The translations under genes were made by a program, and so were the position numbers. Below are positions 9,328 through 17,831 of a DNA stretch of 64,000 nt, one piece after another (positions within the stretch are counted from its first letter, which is position 1; the number at the start of each line of letters is the position of its first letter). Under the pieces are notes generated by a model. The model was given only the letters and a program-made list of their open reading frames with translations, ran no database searches and was not told the DNA's origin. Source of the DNA: Dechloromonas denitrificans (GTDB taxonomy: Bacteria > Pseudomonadota > Gammaproteobacteria > Burkholderiales > Rhodocyclaceae); assembly GCF_001551835.1 (NCBI RefSeq), contig NZ_LODL01000019.1, forward strand, positions 299,859 to 363,858, written 5' to 3'.

Positions 9328-10787
9328 GCCCGGCTCAACGCATGCACGACCTGCCCTTCGACATCGACCAGCTCGACGGCCAACGGCATCTTGCCCAGCG
9401 CGTGCGTCGCGCAGGACAGGCAGGGGTCGAAGGCGCGGATGGCGACTTCGATGTGGTTGAGCAGGCCTTCGGTGACTTCGCGGCCATTCAGGTAGCGCCG
9501 GGCGACGTGGCGGATCGCCTCGTTCATCGCCTGGTTGTTGTTGGTCGTCGACACGATCAGGTTGGCCATCGTCACCACGTCGTTCTCGTCCACCTGGTAA
9601 TGGTGGAACAGCGTGCCGCGCGGTGCCTCGATGACGCCGACTCCTTCCATCTGCCGTTCGCCTTCGACCATCAGATCTTTCGACAGCAGGTCGTCGTCGT
9701 GCAGCAGTTCCTTGATCACCTCGGCGGCGTGCAGCATCTCGATCATCCGCGTCCAGTGGTAGGCGAGCGGCGCGTGCAGCGGCGAGCCGCCGGCGTAATC
9801 GACGAATTCCTTGCGCTCATGCTCGGCAAACGGCGTCGAGATCTGGTTGCAGTTCTGCACCCGGGCCAGCGGGCCGACCTTGTACCAGCCGTGCTCCTTG
9901 CCCAACGACTTGAAGAAGGGAAACTTCATGTAGCTCCACGGCCGCACTTCTTCCTCGATGTACTGGTGGTACTGCTGGTAATCGACATGGTCGAAGATCA
10001 GTTTGCCGTTGTCGTCGCGAGCGCGCAGCGTGCCGTCGTAGAAATCGAGGTCGCCATTGTGGCCGACCAGCGACATGAAATTGGAGCGGAAGATGCCGAA
10101 GCTGTTGTACAGCCCCGGGTCTTGCGTATGCACCTGCTGGATCAGGTGCACCGCGTCGCGCGACCACTGGACGATGTGATAGATGTCTTTGAGCAGCTCG
10201 TCGCGCTCGGCGGTAGTCAACGACTTGTTCATGCCGCCCGGCACCGCCCCCGTGCCATGTACCCGCTTGCCGGCCGTGACGCGGATCACCTCCTGACCGA
10301 AGCGGCGCAGCAGCACGCCGCGTTTGGCGGTTTCCGGGTGCGCCATGGCGACGCCGACGATGTTGCGCTTGGTCACCTCGCTGTCGAAACCGAACAGCAG
10401 GTCCGGCGAACAGAGATGGAAGAAATGCAGCGCGTGCGATTGCAGCATCTGCCCGTAGTGCATCAGCCGACGCAGCTTTTCGGCGGCCGGCGTCAGCTTC
10501 TTGGCGCCGACGATGACATCGAGCGCCTTCGACGCGGCGAGGTGGTGCGACACCGGGCAGATGCCGCACAGGCGCTGGACCATGACCGGCACCTCCCAAT
10601 ACGGCCGGCCCTGGATGAATTTCTCGAAGCCCCGGAATTCGACGATGTGCAGGCGCACCTGGTGCACCTTGTTCTGGTCGTCGAGCAGGATTGTCACCTT
10701 GCCATGCCCTTCGACGCGCGACACCGGATCGATGGCGACGCGGCGCAGGGTTTCGGGGTGCTGGGCAGTTTCAAGGTTGTAGCTCAT
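9324..10787 (-). CDS. hoxH: NAD-reducing [NiFe] hydrogenase large subunit
   Basis: 487 residues. It carries both nickel-ligand motifs: [10 protein letters not shown] (Cys74, Cys77) and DPCLSCATH (Cys456, Cys459) near the C-terminus. About 25 residues follow the final His, which is the tail expected to be removed by HoxW. It forms the H2-activating dimer with HoxY in the cytoplasm. The order hoxF-U-Y-H-W and the group 3d type sequence ([10 protein letters not shown] at the N-terminus) point to the soluble bidirectional NAD(P)-linked enzyme. It starts 44 nt after hoxY. Confidence 0.96.
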   Translation of the reverse strand: MSYNLETAQHPETLRRVAIDPVSRVEGHGKVTILLDDQNKVHQVRLHIVEFRGFEKFIQGRPYWEVPVMVQRLCGICPVSHHLAASKALDVIVGAKKLTPAAEKLRRLMHYGQMLQSHALHFFHLCSPDLLFGFDSEVTKRNIVGVAMAHPETAKRGVLLRRFGQEVIRVTAGKRVHGTGAVPGGMNKSLTTAERDELLKDIYHIVQWSRDAVHLIQQVHTQDPGLYNSFGIFRSNFMSLVGHNGDLDFYDGTLRARDDNGKLIFDHVDYQQYHQYIEEEVRPWSYMKFPFFKSLGKEHGWYKVGPLARVQNCNQISTPFAEHERKEFVDYAGGSPLHAPLAYHWTRMIEMLHAAEVIKELLHDDDLLSKDLMVEGERQMEGVGVIEAPRGTLFHHYQVDENDVVTMANLIVSTTNNNQAMNEAIRHVARRYLNGREVTEGLLNHIEVAIRAFDPCLSCATHALGKMPLAVELVDVEGQVVHALSRA

Positions 10788-10831
10788 TCAAATCTCCCAA
10801 TCCGGGCGGCCATTCCATGACGCGGCCGAAT

Positions 10832-11380
10832 TCAGTCGTAATGCATCAAACCGTGGCCCAGCGACGGCTCGCGGCCGGCCAGCAGGTCGGTCAGCACTTT
10901 CCAGATCGCGTCGGCCGATGGCGGGCAACCGGGGATGAAATAGTCGATCTTCACCACTTCATGGATCGGGTGCACCTTGTTCAGCGGCAGCGGCAGTTCC
11001 GGGTCGTTCGGGATCATGCCGTTGGCCAGGCCCGGGCTGGTGTGATAGACCTCTTCGAGGATAGTGGTCAGCGGCAGGTGGTTGCGCTGCGCCGGCAGGC
11101 CGCCATTGACCGCGCAGGCACCGAGCGCGATCAGGATCTTGCAGTTCTGGCGGAACTCGCGCAGGACATGCACGTTCTCGGCATTGCACAGGCCGCCCTC
11201 GATCAGGCCGATGTCGGTGCCCGGGCTGACCGTCTTGATATCGGTCAGCGGCGAGCGGTCGAACTCGATGTGTTCGAGCAGCGTGAACAAGCGCTCGTCG
11301 ATATCGAGGAAGGACATGTGGCAACCGAAGCAGCCGGCCAGCGAGGTGGTCGCCACCCTCAATTTGCGGTTTTCGCTCAT
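10832..11380 (-). CDS. hoxY: NAD-reducing [NiFe] hydrogenase small subunit
   Basis: 182 residues, short as expected for HoxY, which keeps only the proximal iron-sulphur cluster. Visible ligands are in LAGCFGCHMSFLD (residues about 15-25), a central GACAVNGG, and PGCPPSADAIW toward the C-terminus, the same pattern as NuoB-type subunits. The ATG at 11380 is chosen because GGAGGG precedes it; a longer frame inside hoxU is spurious. The gene begins 1 nt after the hoxU stop codon. It is the cytoplasmic electron-transfer partner of HoxH and has no signal peptide. Confidence 0.95.
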   Translation of the reverse strand: MSENRKLRVATTSLAGCFGCHMSFLDIDERLFTLLEHIEFDRSPLTDIKTVSPGTDIGLIEGGLCNAENVHVLREFRQNCKILIALGACAVNGGLPAQRNHLPLTTILEEVYHTSPGLANGMIPNDPELPLPLNKVHPIHEVVKIDYFIPGCPPSADAIWKVLTDLLAGREPSLGHGLMHYD

Positions 11381-11381
11381 C

Positions 11382-12080
11382 TCAGCGTCCCTCCGTCGTT
11401 TCGGAAATCGGCGCCTTGTCGTACTTGCGCTCGCCGATCGGCACCGCGAAACCGAGCCGCTTGGGCAGGATGACACCGACCGGGCAGACCTGCGCCGCCT
11501 TGTCGGCCAGCGTGAAGTCGGTGTCGGCCAGGCGGCCGGATTTGGCATTGACGATCAGGTGCGTCTTGATGCCACGCCCAGACAGCGCAAAAACGTTCTT
11601 GCCATCGACGTCGCGGCTGGCCCGCACGCACAGCGAGCAAAGAATGCAGCGATTGAAGTCGAGCAAAACATCGGGATGCGAGGCGTCGACCGCCCGACTC
11701 GGGAAAAAATGGTCGAAATGCGGGCTCATCATGCCCAAGTGATAGGCCGTCGCCTGCAACTGGCAGTTGCCGCTCTTCTCGCAGGAGGGACAGAAATGGT
11801 TGCCCTCGACGAACAGCATCTGGGTCAGCGCCCGGCGCTCACCGTTGATTTCCTCGGTCTCGCTCTCGACCACCATGCCGGGCAAGGCGCGCATCGTGCA
11901 GGAGGCCGTCTGCCGGCCATTGACCTTGACCGTGCACAGCTTGCATGAGCCGTGCGGCTTGAAGTCCGGGTGGTAGCACAGGTGCGGAATGAAGACCCCG
12001 GCCGCGTCGGCGGCCTGCAGGATGGTCTGGCCCTCGGCGAAGGGAATGGTTTTGCCGTCGAGCGTGAAGGTATGGCTCAT
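11382..12080 (-). CDS. hoxU: Hydrogenase diaphorase iron-sulphur subunit
   Basis: 232 residues, homologous to the N-terminal part of NuoG. An N-terminal 2Fe-2S ferredoxin domain has Cys in PHLCYHPDFKPHGSCKLC and later QTASC, followed by the His/Cys cluster motif HFCPSCEKSGNC and a 4Fe-4S motif CILCSLCVRASRD. It passes electrons between the HoxF flavin site and HoxYH. The ATG at 12080 overlaps the hoxF stop (ATGA), so translation is coupled. The shorter start is preferred because upstream sequence lies inside hoxF in another frame. Confidence 0.95.
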   Translation of the reverse strand: MSHTFTLDGKTIPFAEGQTILQAADAAGVFIPHLCYHPDFKPHGSCKLCTVKVNGRQTASCTMRALPGMVVESETEEINGERRALTQMLFVEGNHFCPSCEKSGNCQLQATAYHLGMMSPHFDHFFPSRAVDASHPDVLLDFNRCILCSLCVRASRDVDGKNVFALSGRGIKTHLIVNAKSGRLADTDFTLADKAAQVCPVGVILPKRLGFAVPIGERKYDKAPISETTEGR

Positions 12081-13975
12081 GCTGCACCTCCATGTGTGCT
12101 GGAGAGATGGGCGCCGGCATCGTCGCGCCCGGTCATCTGCCGCGCTTCGGCCAGCGCCCGGTCGAGGTCGAAGGCCGGCGTGAAGTCCTGCTGCGTCATC
12201 CGCTGCTCGTAGGCCGGCCGGAAGCGGGCAATGGTGTCGAGTACCGGATTGCAGGCGGTATGGCCGAGACCGCAATGGCTCATCGCCTGCAGCAACTGGT
12301 TCAGTTTCTCGATTTCGGCGAAGTCGTACGGTGAACCGACACCGTTGTGCAATTTATCCATCAGGTTCTTGAGCAGCGACGTGCCGACCCGGCACGGCGT
12401 GCAGAAGCCGCAGCTTTCATGCTGGAAGAAATGCACATAGTTGCGGGCCACCTCGAACATGTCGCGACTGTTGTCGAAAATGGTGAAGGCGCCGGCCGTC
12501 GGAATATCCTCGAAGCCGATGACGCGGTCGAATTCGGCCGGCGCGATGCAGACGCCGGACGGACCGCTGACCTGCACGGCCTGGGTATCCCTGGCACCAC
12601 AGTCGTCCAGCACCTGGCGAATGCTGACGCCGAATGGGTACTCGTAGATGCCGGGCCGCTCGCAATCGCCGGACACTGAAAGCAGCTTGGTGCCGGCCGA
12701 ATGTTTGGTGCCGATGCTGGCGTACCAGTCACCGCCATTGAGCGCGACGAGGGCGGCGGCGGCGAAGGTTTCAACGTTATTGACGATGGTCGGCTGGTCC
12801 AGGTAGCCGTTGGTCACCGGGAACGGCGGCCGGTTGCGCGGCGTGCCGCGCTTGCCTTCGAGCGACTCGATCAGCGCCGACTCTTCGCCGCAGACGTAGG
12901 CGCCGGCGCCAAGATGGATCTCGATATCGAAATCGGCCCCGGGCAAGCCGAGAATGTCGTTGCCCAGTACTTTTTCCCGCCGCCGGCGTTCGAGCACGGC
13001 AGTCAGCGGTTCGAGCAGGTAGCGGTATTCGCCGCGCAGGTAAAGGAAGCCACGGCGGGCGCCGATGGCGTAGGCCGCCGCCGTCATCCCTTCGAAGACC
13101 AGATCGGCATGCGAGGTCAGCAGCACGCGGTCCTTGAAGGTACCGGGCTCGCCTTCGTCGGCATTGCAGACGACGAAGCGCTCCTGGCCGGGCTTGAGCG
13201 GTGCGTTGCGACAAGCTTCCCACTTGATCCCGGTCATGAAGCCGGCGCCGCCGCGGCCGCGCAGGTTGGCCCGCTTCATGTCGTCGAGCATGGCGATCGG
13301 CCCACCCAGTCCGGACGGCAAACCTTCGCGCCAGGAGCGCATGTTGGAGGCCATCAGGCCATCGCTCGGCGCCCGCGCCCGCGCCGCCCGCAAGGCATCG
13401 CCCGGCGCCATCTGGGCGGCGAGCAGCACGTCGGCCCGCCGCACATTGTCGTCCACCCGGAAGTAGTCGGCCGGCCACTCGGCCAGCGGTACCTTGTTGC
13501 GGATCAGTTCGGCGATTTCATCGACCAGTCCTGCGGTCAACCGTGGAATGGCGTAATTATTGACCAGCAGGCCCGGCCCCTGATCGCACATGCCGGTACA
13601 GGAGGTGATATCGACGCTGAGCAGGCCGTCTTCCGAGACCTTGCCGGGTTCGATCCACAGGCTGCTGCACAGGCGCTCCATCAGTGCGACGCTGCCCTGC
13701 ATGCGGTCGGTGACATTGTCGGAAAACAGGATGCGGTACTTGCCGCGCGGCTGGGTGTAGAGGAAGGCGTAGAAGCCGGCGACACCTTCGATCTTGGTTC
13801 TCGGCACGCCGAGTACCACTTGCAGGCGATCAATCGCTTCCGGCGGCAACCAGTCACAGGCCTCCTGGACTTCACGCAGTATCTGCAACATGCAGGTCGG
13901 ATCTCGCCGATAACGGGTAGCCACACGATCGACAATCCCGGCTACCGCTTCGGCATGCATTTCGTTGAGTGCCAC
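12077..13975 (-). CDS. hoxF: Hydrogenase diaphorase flavin subunit (NuoE-NuoF fusion)
   Basis: 632 residues from a GTG at 13975, preceded at 5 nt by GGGAGG. An ATG at 13999 (640 residues) is in frame but lacks a ribosome site. Residues 1-150 are a NuoE-like thioredoxin-fold domain with a partial cluster motif (SCTGMCDQGP), and residues 200-610 are NuoF-like with GRGGAGFMTG (NADH/FMN), NADEGEPGT, and the 4Fe-4S motif ESCGFCTPC. HoxF oxidises or reduces NAD(H) for the hydrogenase. It is the first gene of hoxFUYHW. The fused architecture is the one known from soluble hydrogenases of betaproteobacteria. Confidence 0.95.
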   Translation of the reverse strand: MALNEMHAEAVAGIVDRVATRYRRDPTCMLQILREVQEACDWLPPEAIDRLQVVLGVPRTKIEGVAGFYAFLYTQPRGKYRILFSDNVTDRMQGSVALMERLCSSLWIEPGKVSEDGLLSVDITSCTGMCDQGPGLLVNNYAIPRLTAGLVDEIAELIRNKVPLAEWPADYFRVDDNVRRADVLLAAQMAPGDALRAARARAPSDGLMASNMRSWREGLPSGLGGPIAMLDDMKRANLRGRGGAGFMTGIKWEACRNAPLKPGQERFVVCNADEGEPGTFKDRVLLTSHADLVFEGMTAAAYAIGARRGFLYLRGEYRYLLEPLTAVLERRRREKVLGNDILGLPGADFDIEIHLGAGAYVCGEESALIESLEGKRGTPRNRPPFPVTNGYLDQPTIVNNVETFAAAALVALNGGDWYASIGTKHSAGTKLLSVSGDCERPGIYEYPFGVSIRQVLDDCGARDTQAVQVSGPSGVCIAPAEFDRVIGFEDIPTAGAFTIFDNSRDMFEVARNYVHFFQHESCGFCTPCRVGTSLLKNLMDKLHNGVGSPYDFAEIEKLNQLLQAMSHCGLGHTACNPVLDTIARFRPAYEQRMTQQDFTPAFDLDRALAEARQMTGRDDAGAHLSSTHGGAA

Positions 13976-14164
13976 TTCAACCTCCCGAAAACTGCCCATG
14001 ACAAGTCAAAGATTAGCACTATTTAATGCAGGGTTATTGCGGCAGATCAAACAGCGCCCCGGCCGTTGCTGATAACGATGCCAACACCCCGCCAAGTGGC
14101 GCCGACACGTGCTGCGGCAAGCAAAAGCACGCCATCGGAATGTCAACAAACCGCAACAGGAATG

Positions 14165-14182
14165 TGCAACAATAATGTTGCA
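14165..14182. promoter_or_regulatory. Inverted repeat upstream of fabI (site 1)
   Basis: TGCAACA-ATAA-TGTTGCA, a perfect 7-bp inverted repeat with a 4-bp centre, 97 nt before the fabI start in the 303-nt hoxF-fabI gap. The gap holds no open frame I can support. The repeat could be an operator for a dimeric regulator or a short hairpin; which protein binds is unknown. Confidence 0.5.
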
Positions 14183-14188
14183 TCACAG

Positions 14189-14214
14189 CATGCATTAGTA
14201 CCCATTAATGCATG
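14189..14214. promoter_or_regulatory. Inverted repeat upstream of fabI (site 2)
   Basis: CATGCATTA and TAATGCATG form a perfect 9-bp inverted repeat around an 8-bp centre, starting 6 bp after site 1. The two palindromes share a GCAT/ATGC-rich core. Their AT-rich character stands out from the surrounding GC-rich sequence, as expected of a divergent control region between hoxF (minus) and fabI (plus). Confidence 0.5.
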
Positions 14215-14278
14215 TTCACCAGCCAATAATGGTGCACCGCATCAGTTTCTGGCCCCCCTTTACGGAAGGAAGAACAGC

Positions 14279-15088
14279 ATGACCACAACAACCGAACAAT
14301 CCCCCCTCGTGCACACCAATCAGGTCTTGCCGCTGGCCGGCAAGAAGGGTCTGGTCACCGGCGTTGCCAATGACAAGTCGATCGCCTTCGCCGTCGCCAA
14401 GGCGATCCGCGAACTGGGCGGCGAAATCGCGCTGACCTACCAGAATGACAAGACCGCCAAATACACCCAGCCGCTGGCCGAGGCACTGGGCGCCAAGCTC
14501 TTCCTGAAGCTCGATGTCACCGAAGAAGGCAGCCTGGAATCGGTCATTGAAAAATGCGGCGCCGAATTCGGCGAAATCGACTTCGCCATTCACTCGATGG
14601 CCTTCTGCAACGCCGACGACCTGCACGGCCGCGTCATCGATACCACCGAAGCCGGTTTCGACGCGGCGATGAACGTTTCCTGCCACAGCTTCCTGCGCAT
14701 GGCCAAGGCGCTGGAGCCGCTGATGGCCCACGGTGGCTCGCTGATCACCATGTCCTACCTCGGTGCCGAGCGCGTCGTCCGCAACTATGGCGTGATGGGC
14801 ATCATCAAGGCAGCGCTTGAATCGTCCGTCCGCTACATGGCCTACGACCTCGGCCCCAAGGGCATTCGCGTCTTCGCCGTGTCGCCCGGCCCGATCATGA
14901 CCCGCGCCGCTTCCGGCATCGCCAACTTCAACACGCTGCTCGAGAACGATGCCGAGAAGGCCCCGCTCGGCCGCACCGTGACCATCGACGAAGTCGGCGC
15001 CCTGACCGCCTTCCTGTGCACCGCCGGCTCCTCCGGCATGACCGGGCAGACAATCTACGTTGACGCTGGCGCCCATATCGTCGCCTAA
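14279..15088 (+). CDS. fabI: Enoyl-[acyl-carrier-protein] reductase, FabI type
   Basis: 269 residues, short-chain dehydrogenase fold. It reduces trans-2-enoyl-ACP with NAD(P)H in fatty acid elongation. Visible are the modified nucleotide loop GVANDKSIAFAVAKA, the SMAF segment, and the catalytic pair as MSYLGAERV and Y-6x-K in YGVMGIIKAALESS. The start at 14279 follows GGAAGGAAGA. A longer open frame begins inside the control region and is rejected. FabI has a Tyr/Tyr-Lys layout rather than the classical SDR Ser-Tyr-Lys, and this sequence fits. It appears to be a single gene with its own upstream palindromes. Confidence 0.95.
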   Translation: MTTTTEQSPLVHTNQVLPLAGKKGLVTGVANDKSIAFAVAKAIRELGGEIALTYQNDKTAKYTQPLAEALGAKLFLKLDVTEEGSLESVIEKCGAEFGEIDFAIHSMAFCNADDLHGRVIDTTEAGFDAAMNVSCHSFLRMAKALEPLMAHGGSLITMSYLGAERVVRNYGVMGIIKAALESSVRYMAYDLGPKGIRVFAVSPGPIMTRAASGIANFNTLLENDAEKAPLGRTVTIDEVGALTAFLCTAGSSGMTGQTIYVDAGAHIVA

Positions 15089-15163
15089 GCAGTCAGTTCA
15101 AGCAGCCGCGAGGCGCAGTCCGACTGCGTCTTTGCGGTATGCTTTGGTTTCAGATGTTCCCGT

Positions 15164-15754
15164 ATGGTGCAGCCAATGGAAACCAATTGCGGCACGATCA
15201 TCGCCGACCCGGTCCCGGATCACCCGCTGCTCAATGGCAGGCAGGAGATCGGCCGCGGCGAAAACACCATTGTCCTCGATGGCGATGTGGTGGATGGGCA
15301 GGAGAGAGTCTTCAAGGTCCTCTCCTCACCGACCGACTATGCCTATTACACGGCTCCCGACCGCCCGACCGGCCATCACTTCCCGGTTGTCTATGCCGAC
15401 CACGGCACCGCCGGCCGTTCCAGTCGCGGCTTTCCCTTTCATATCGTCGAAGTGGAAAAGCTCTACCCCCTGCCCGGCGGCGGCGACGCGGCGGACGTCG
15501 CGACCAAGATTTCGACCTCCTACTTCGATGCCTGCCTGATGTGGCGCAACCTGGCCCAGGACATGGGACGCATCGCGCTGCACCACCTCGTCGTCACCCC
15601 GATGGGCTGGACCGATACGGTCAAGGACTCGCTGAAGGCGCTGGAAGACTTTTCCAGCGAATACGGCGCCCTGCCCGACCTGATCAAGGCCGACAACCTG
15701 ATGATGCGCAAGGATGGAACCCTGGTCTTCTCTGACCCGGTTTTCATGGAATGA
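15164..15754 (+). CDS. Small protein-kinase-fold-like protein
   Basis: 196 residues (an in-frame ATG at 15176 gives 192). I do not know a named family, but the order of motifs resembles a shortened kinase fold: glycine-loop-like GRGENTIV (about 31-38), a lysine strand RVFKVL, a hinge-like strand HIVEVEKLYPL, a catalytic-loop-like PDLIKADNLMMR and a metal-loop-like LVFSDPVF at the C-terminus. Phage and plasmid kinase-like proteins often end in a similar NxMxRxDGxLVxxDP pattern. The usual HRD histidine is absent and spacing is off by one, so activity is uncertain. A phosphatase-like gene follows 71 nt downstream on the same strand. Confidence 0.65.
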   Translation: MVQPMETNCGTIIADPVPDHPLLNGRQEIGRGENTIVLDGDVVDGQERVFKVLSSPTDYAYYTAPDRPTGHHFPVVYADHGTAGRSSRGFPFHIVEVEKLYPLPGGGDAADVATKISTSYFDACLMWRNLAQDMGRIALHHLVVTPMGWTDTVKDSLKALEDFSSEYGALPDLIKADNLMMRKDGTLVFSDPVFME

Positions 15755-15825
15755 GCACCGTCCACCGCAGCCCTCGGATTTTTCTTGCCACATAACGCAA
15801 TTTTCACCACTGGCCTCGCCGGATC

Positions 15826-16311
15826 ATGACCATCAGCCAAATTCATTTCGCCTCGCGCGAACACGCCGAGTCACTCGCCGGCAATCCCTTGATGGCGGTG
15901 ATTTCGATCACCGACCCGGGCACCCCGGAAGCCAAGCTCGATCCGATGTTCAACCACGTGCTGCGCCTGGCCTTTTACGATGCCGTGCCGGCCGACGAAT
16001 ATCTGCCAGCCCCCATGCCCGGCCTGTTCAATCACCTGATGGCGCGCCAGATCGGCGATTTCGTCAAGGAATTGCAGGCGGCGCCCTTCCCGATGTCGGT
16101 CATGGTGCATTGCGAATATGGTGTCAGCCGCTCGGCCGCCGTCGCCCTTTTCGTCGAGGCTTATTCCGGCGCCCCGCTGCATGCCCGGGAATTCACCTTC
16201 GAGGCCAACCAGTGGGTCATCGATCGGCTGTCGGCACTCCATCCCAAACTGCAGATCGACATACCGCCCCAAACCGCGGTACAGGAACGTCGCGTCGCCC
16301 AGCGCGACTGA
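15826..16311 (+). CDS. Dual-specificity/tyrosine phosphatase-like protein
   Basis: 161 residues. The PTP signature loop HCEYGVSRS gives Cys96 and Arg102 (C-5x-R), preceded by a hydrophobic strand SVMV, as in cysteine-dependent phosphatases. An upstream Asp suitable as general acid lies in FYDAVPADEY (residues 50-59). The protein is soluble with no signal peptide. Substrate could be a phosphoprotein or a small phosphorylated molecule. Its position directly after a kinase-like gene suggests a functional pair but does not prove it. A sigma70-like promoter for the next operon follows its stop. Confidence 0.82.
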   Translation: MTISQIHFASREHAESLAGNPLMAVISITDPGTPEAKLDPMFNHVLRLAFYDAVPADEYLPAPMPGLFNHLMARQIGDFVKELQAAPFPMSVMVHCEYGVSRSAAVALFVEAYSGAPLHAREFTFEANQWVIDRLSALHPKLQIDIPPQTAVQERRVAQRD

Positions 16312-16330
16312 TTTGCACGGCCTCGGCGCA

Positions 16331-16359
16331 TTGTTTGCTGCGCCGCAGCATAATATACT
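16331..16359 (+). promoter_or_regulatory. Sigma70-like promoter of the maoC-pta/ackA operon
   Basis: TTGTTT (16331-16336) and TATACT (16354-16359) are separated by exactly 17 bp and lie 52 nt before the start codon at 16412. The -10 box matches five of six consensus positions and the -35 box about three. Confidence 0.6.
16336..16350. promoter_or_regulatory. Operator-like palindrome in the promoter spacer
   Basis: TGCTGC-GCC-GCAGCA is a perfect 6-bp inverted repeat that fills the spacer between the -35 and -10 boxes. It contains CTGC-N3-GCAG, the form reported for PhaR (polyhydroxyalkanoate regulator) targets. Repression by steric block would fit its position. Assignment to PhaR is inference. 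Confidence 0.45.
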
Positions 16360-16411
16360 GGGGGCCAGTTTCCGGACCTCCTGGTCCATGTCTTTATTGG
16401 GGAGCCAGACC

Positions 16412-17830
16412 ATGCATGAGAGTAACGAGCAACGTTTACTCGTCAACCGCACCTACGACGAAATCCGGATCGGCGACGCCTCGAATCTGACGCGCACCCT
16501 GATGCCGGAAGACGTCAAACTGTTTGCGATCCTGACCGGCGACGTCAACCCGGCCGTCGTTGACCCGCAATACGCCGAAAGCGGCATGTTCCGCGAAGTC
16601 ATGGCGCACGGCATGTGGAGCGGCTCGCTGATTTCGACGGTGCTGGGTACACAGTTTCCCGGCCCCGGCACCATCCTGGTCGACCAGACGCTGCATTTCG
16701 CCCGCCCGGTGACCATCGGCGACACCATCACCATCACGGTGACCGCCAAGCAGAAATTCGATCACAACAAACACGTCATTTTCGATTGCGTCTGCACCAA
16801 CCAGGAAGGCCTGCAGGTCGTGCGCGGCACGGCCGAGGTCCTGGCGCCGACGGAAAAAATTTCGCACATGCAGGCGGTGCACTTTCCGGCCATCCGCATC
16901 GACGACAAGCACGAGCGTTACAAACACCTGCTGTCGCGCGTCAAGGGTCTGGAACCGATCCCGACCGCCGTTGCCCATCCCTGCGACTGCGAATCCCTGC
17001 GCGGGCCGGTCATCGCCTTCCAGGAAGGCATCATCGAGCCGATCCTGGTCGGTCCCGAGTCGAAAATCCGCTCGGTGGCCGAAGAGTTCGGCATCGACCT
17101 GCACGGTATCCGCATCGTCAATGCCGCGCACAGCCACGACTCGGCGGCGATCGCCGTTTCGCTGGTGCGCACCGGCGATGCCGAAGCCCTGATGAAGGGC
17201 AGTCTGCACACCGACGAGCTGATGGGCGAAGTCGTCTCGCGCGCCAACGGCCTGCGCACCTCGCGCCGGATCAGCCACGTCTTCCTGATGGATGTGCCGA
17301 CCTATCACCGGCCGCTGCTGATCACCGACGCGGCGATCAATATCGCACCGACCCTGGAAGAAAAAGTCGACATCATCCAGAACGCCATCGAACTGGCCCA
17401 CATCATCGGCATTCCCGAACCCAAGGTCGCGATCCTGTCGGCGGTCGAAACGGTGAACCCGAAAATCCAGTCCACATTGGATGCGGCTGCCCTGTGCAAG
17501 ATGGCAGACCGCGGCCAGATCCGGGGCGGCATCCTCGATGGCCCGCTGGCCTTCGACAATGCCGTGTCCATCGTTGCCGCCAAAACCAAGGGCATCAAGT
17601 CGGCCGTCGCCGGCCACGCCGAAATTCTCGTCGTGCCCGACCTCGAATCCGGCAACATGGTCGCCAAGCAGCTCGAATACCTCGCCAACGCCCTGACTGC
17701 CGGCATCGTGCTCGGCACCCGGGTGCCCATCGTCCTGACCAGCCGTGCCGACTCGGCGGAAACGCGTACCGCCTCCTGCGTCATCGCCGCCCTGATCGCC
17801 CATAACAACCGTAAAAAAGGAGCTGTCTGA
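16412..17830 (+). CDS. MaoC-like hydratase / phosphate acyltransferase fusion
   Basis: 472 residues. Residues about 10-145 form a MaoC-type hot-dog domain (GDVNPAVVDPQYAE and an A-HGMW-G-LIS helix), typical of (R)-specific enoyl-CoA hydratases. Residues about 165-465 form a PTA/PTB phosphate acetyl/butyryltransferase domain. Such fusions are known and commonly annotated as bifunctional enoyl-CoA hydratase/phosphate acetyltransferase. The start follows GGGGAG. Acetate kinase begins 1 nt after its stop, so acyl-CoA to acyl-phosphate to acid plus ATP is the likely route. Preference for acetyl- or butyryl-CoA cannot be told here. Confidence 0.93.
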   Translation: MHESNEQRLLVNRTYDEIRIGDASNLTRTLMPEDVKLFAILTGDVNPAVVDPQYAESGMFREVMAHGMWSGSLISTVLGTQFPGPGTILVDQTLHFARPVTIGDTITITVTAKQKFDHNKHVIFDCVCTNQEGLQVVRGTAEVLAPTEKISHMQAVHFPAIRIDDKHERYKHLLSRVKGLEPIPTAVAHPCDCESLRGPVIAFQEGIIEPILVGPESKIRSVAEEFGIDLHGIRIVNAAHSHDSAAIAVSLVRTGDAEALMKGSLHTDELMGEVVSRANGLRTSRRISHVFLMDVPTYHRPLLITDAAINIAPTLEEKVDIIQNAIELAHIIGIPEPKVAILSAVETVNPKIQSTLDAAALCKMADRGQIRGGILDGPLAFDNAVSIVAAKTKGIKSAVAGHAEILVVPDLESGNMVAKQLEYLANALTAGIVLGTRVPIVLTSRADSAETRTASCVIAALIAHNNRKKGAV

Positions 17831-17831
17831 T

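Noticed and set aside
9342-10820. 492-residue plus-strand open frame opposite hoxH
   Set aside because: Shadow frame; composition is dominated by Arg/His/Asp/Val as expected for a reverse complement, and hoxH is unmistakable.
14066-14278. N-terminal extension of fabI
   Set aside because: Runs through the palindromes, lacks family similarity, and the internal ATG has a good ribosome-binding site.
15113-15133. Hairpin GCGCAGTC/GACTGCGT followed by TTT after fabI
   Set aside because: Almost no loop and only three T; too weak to annotate as a terminator.
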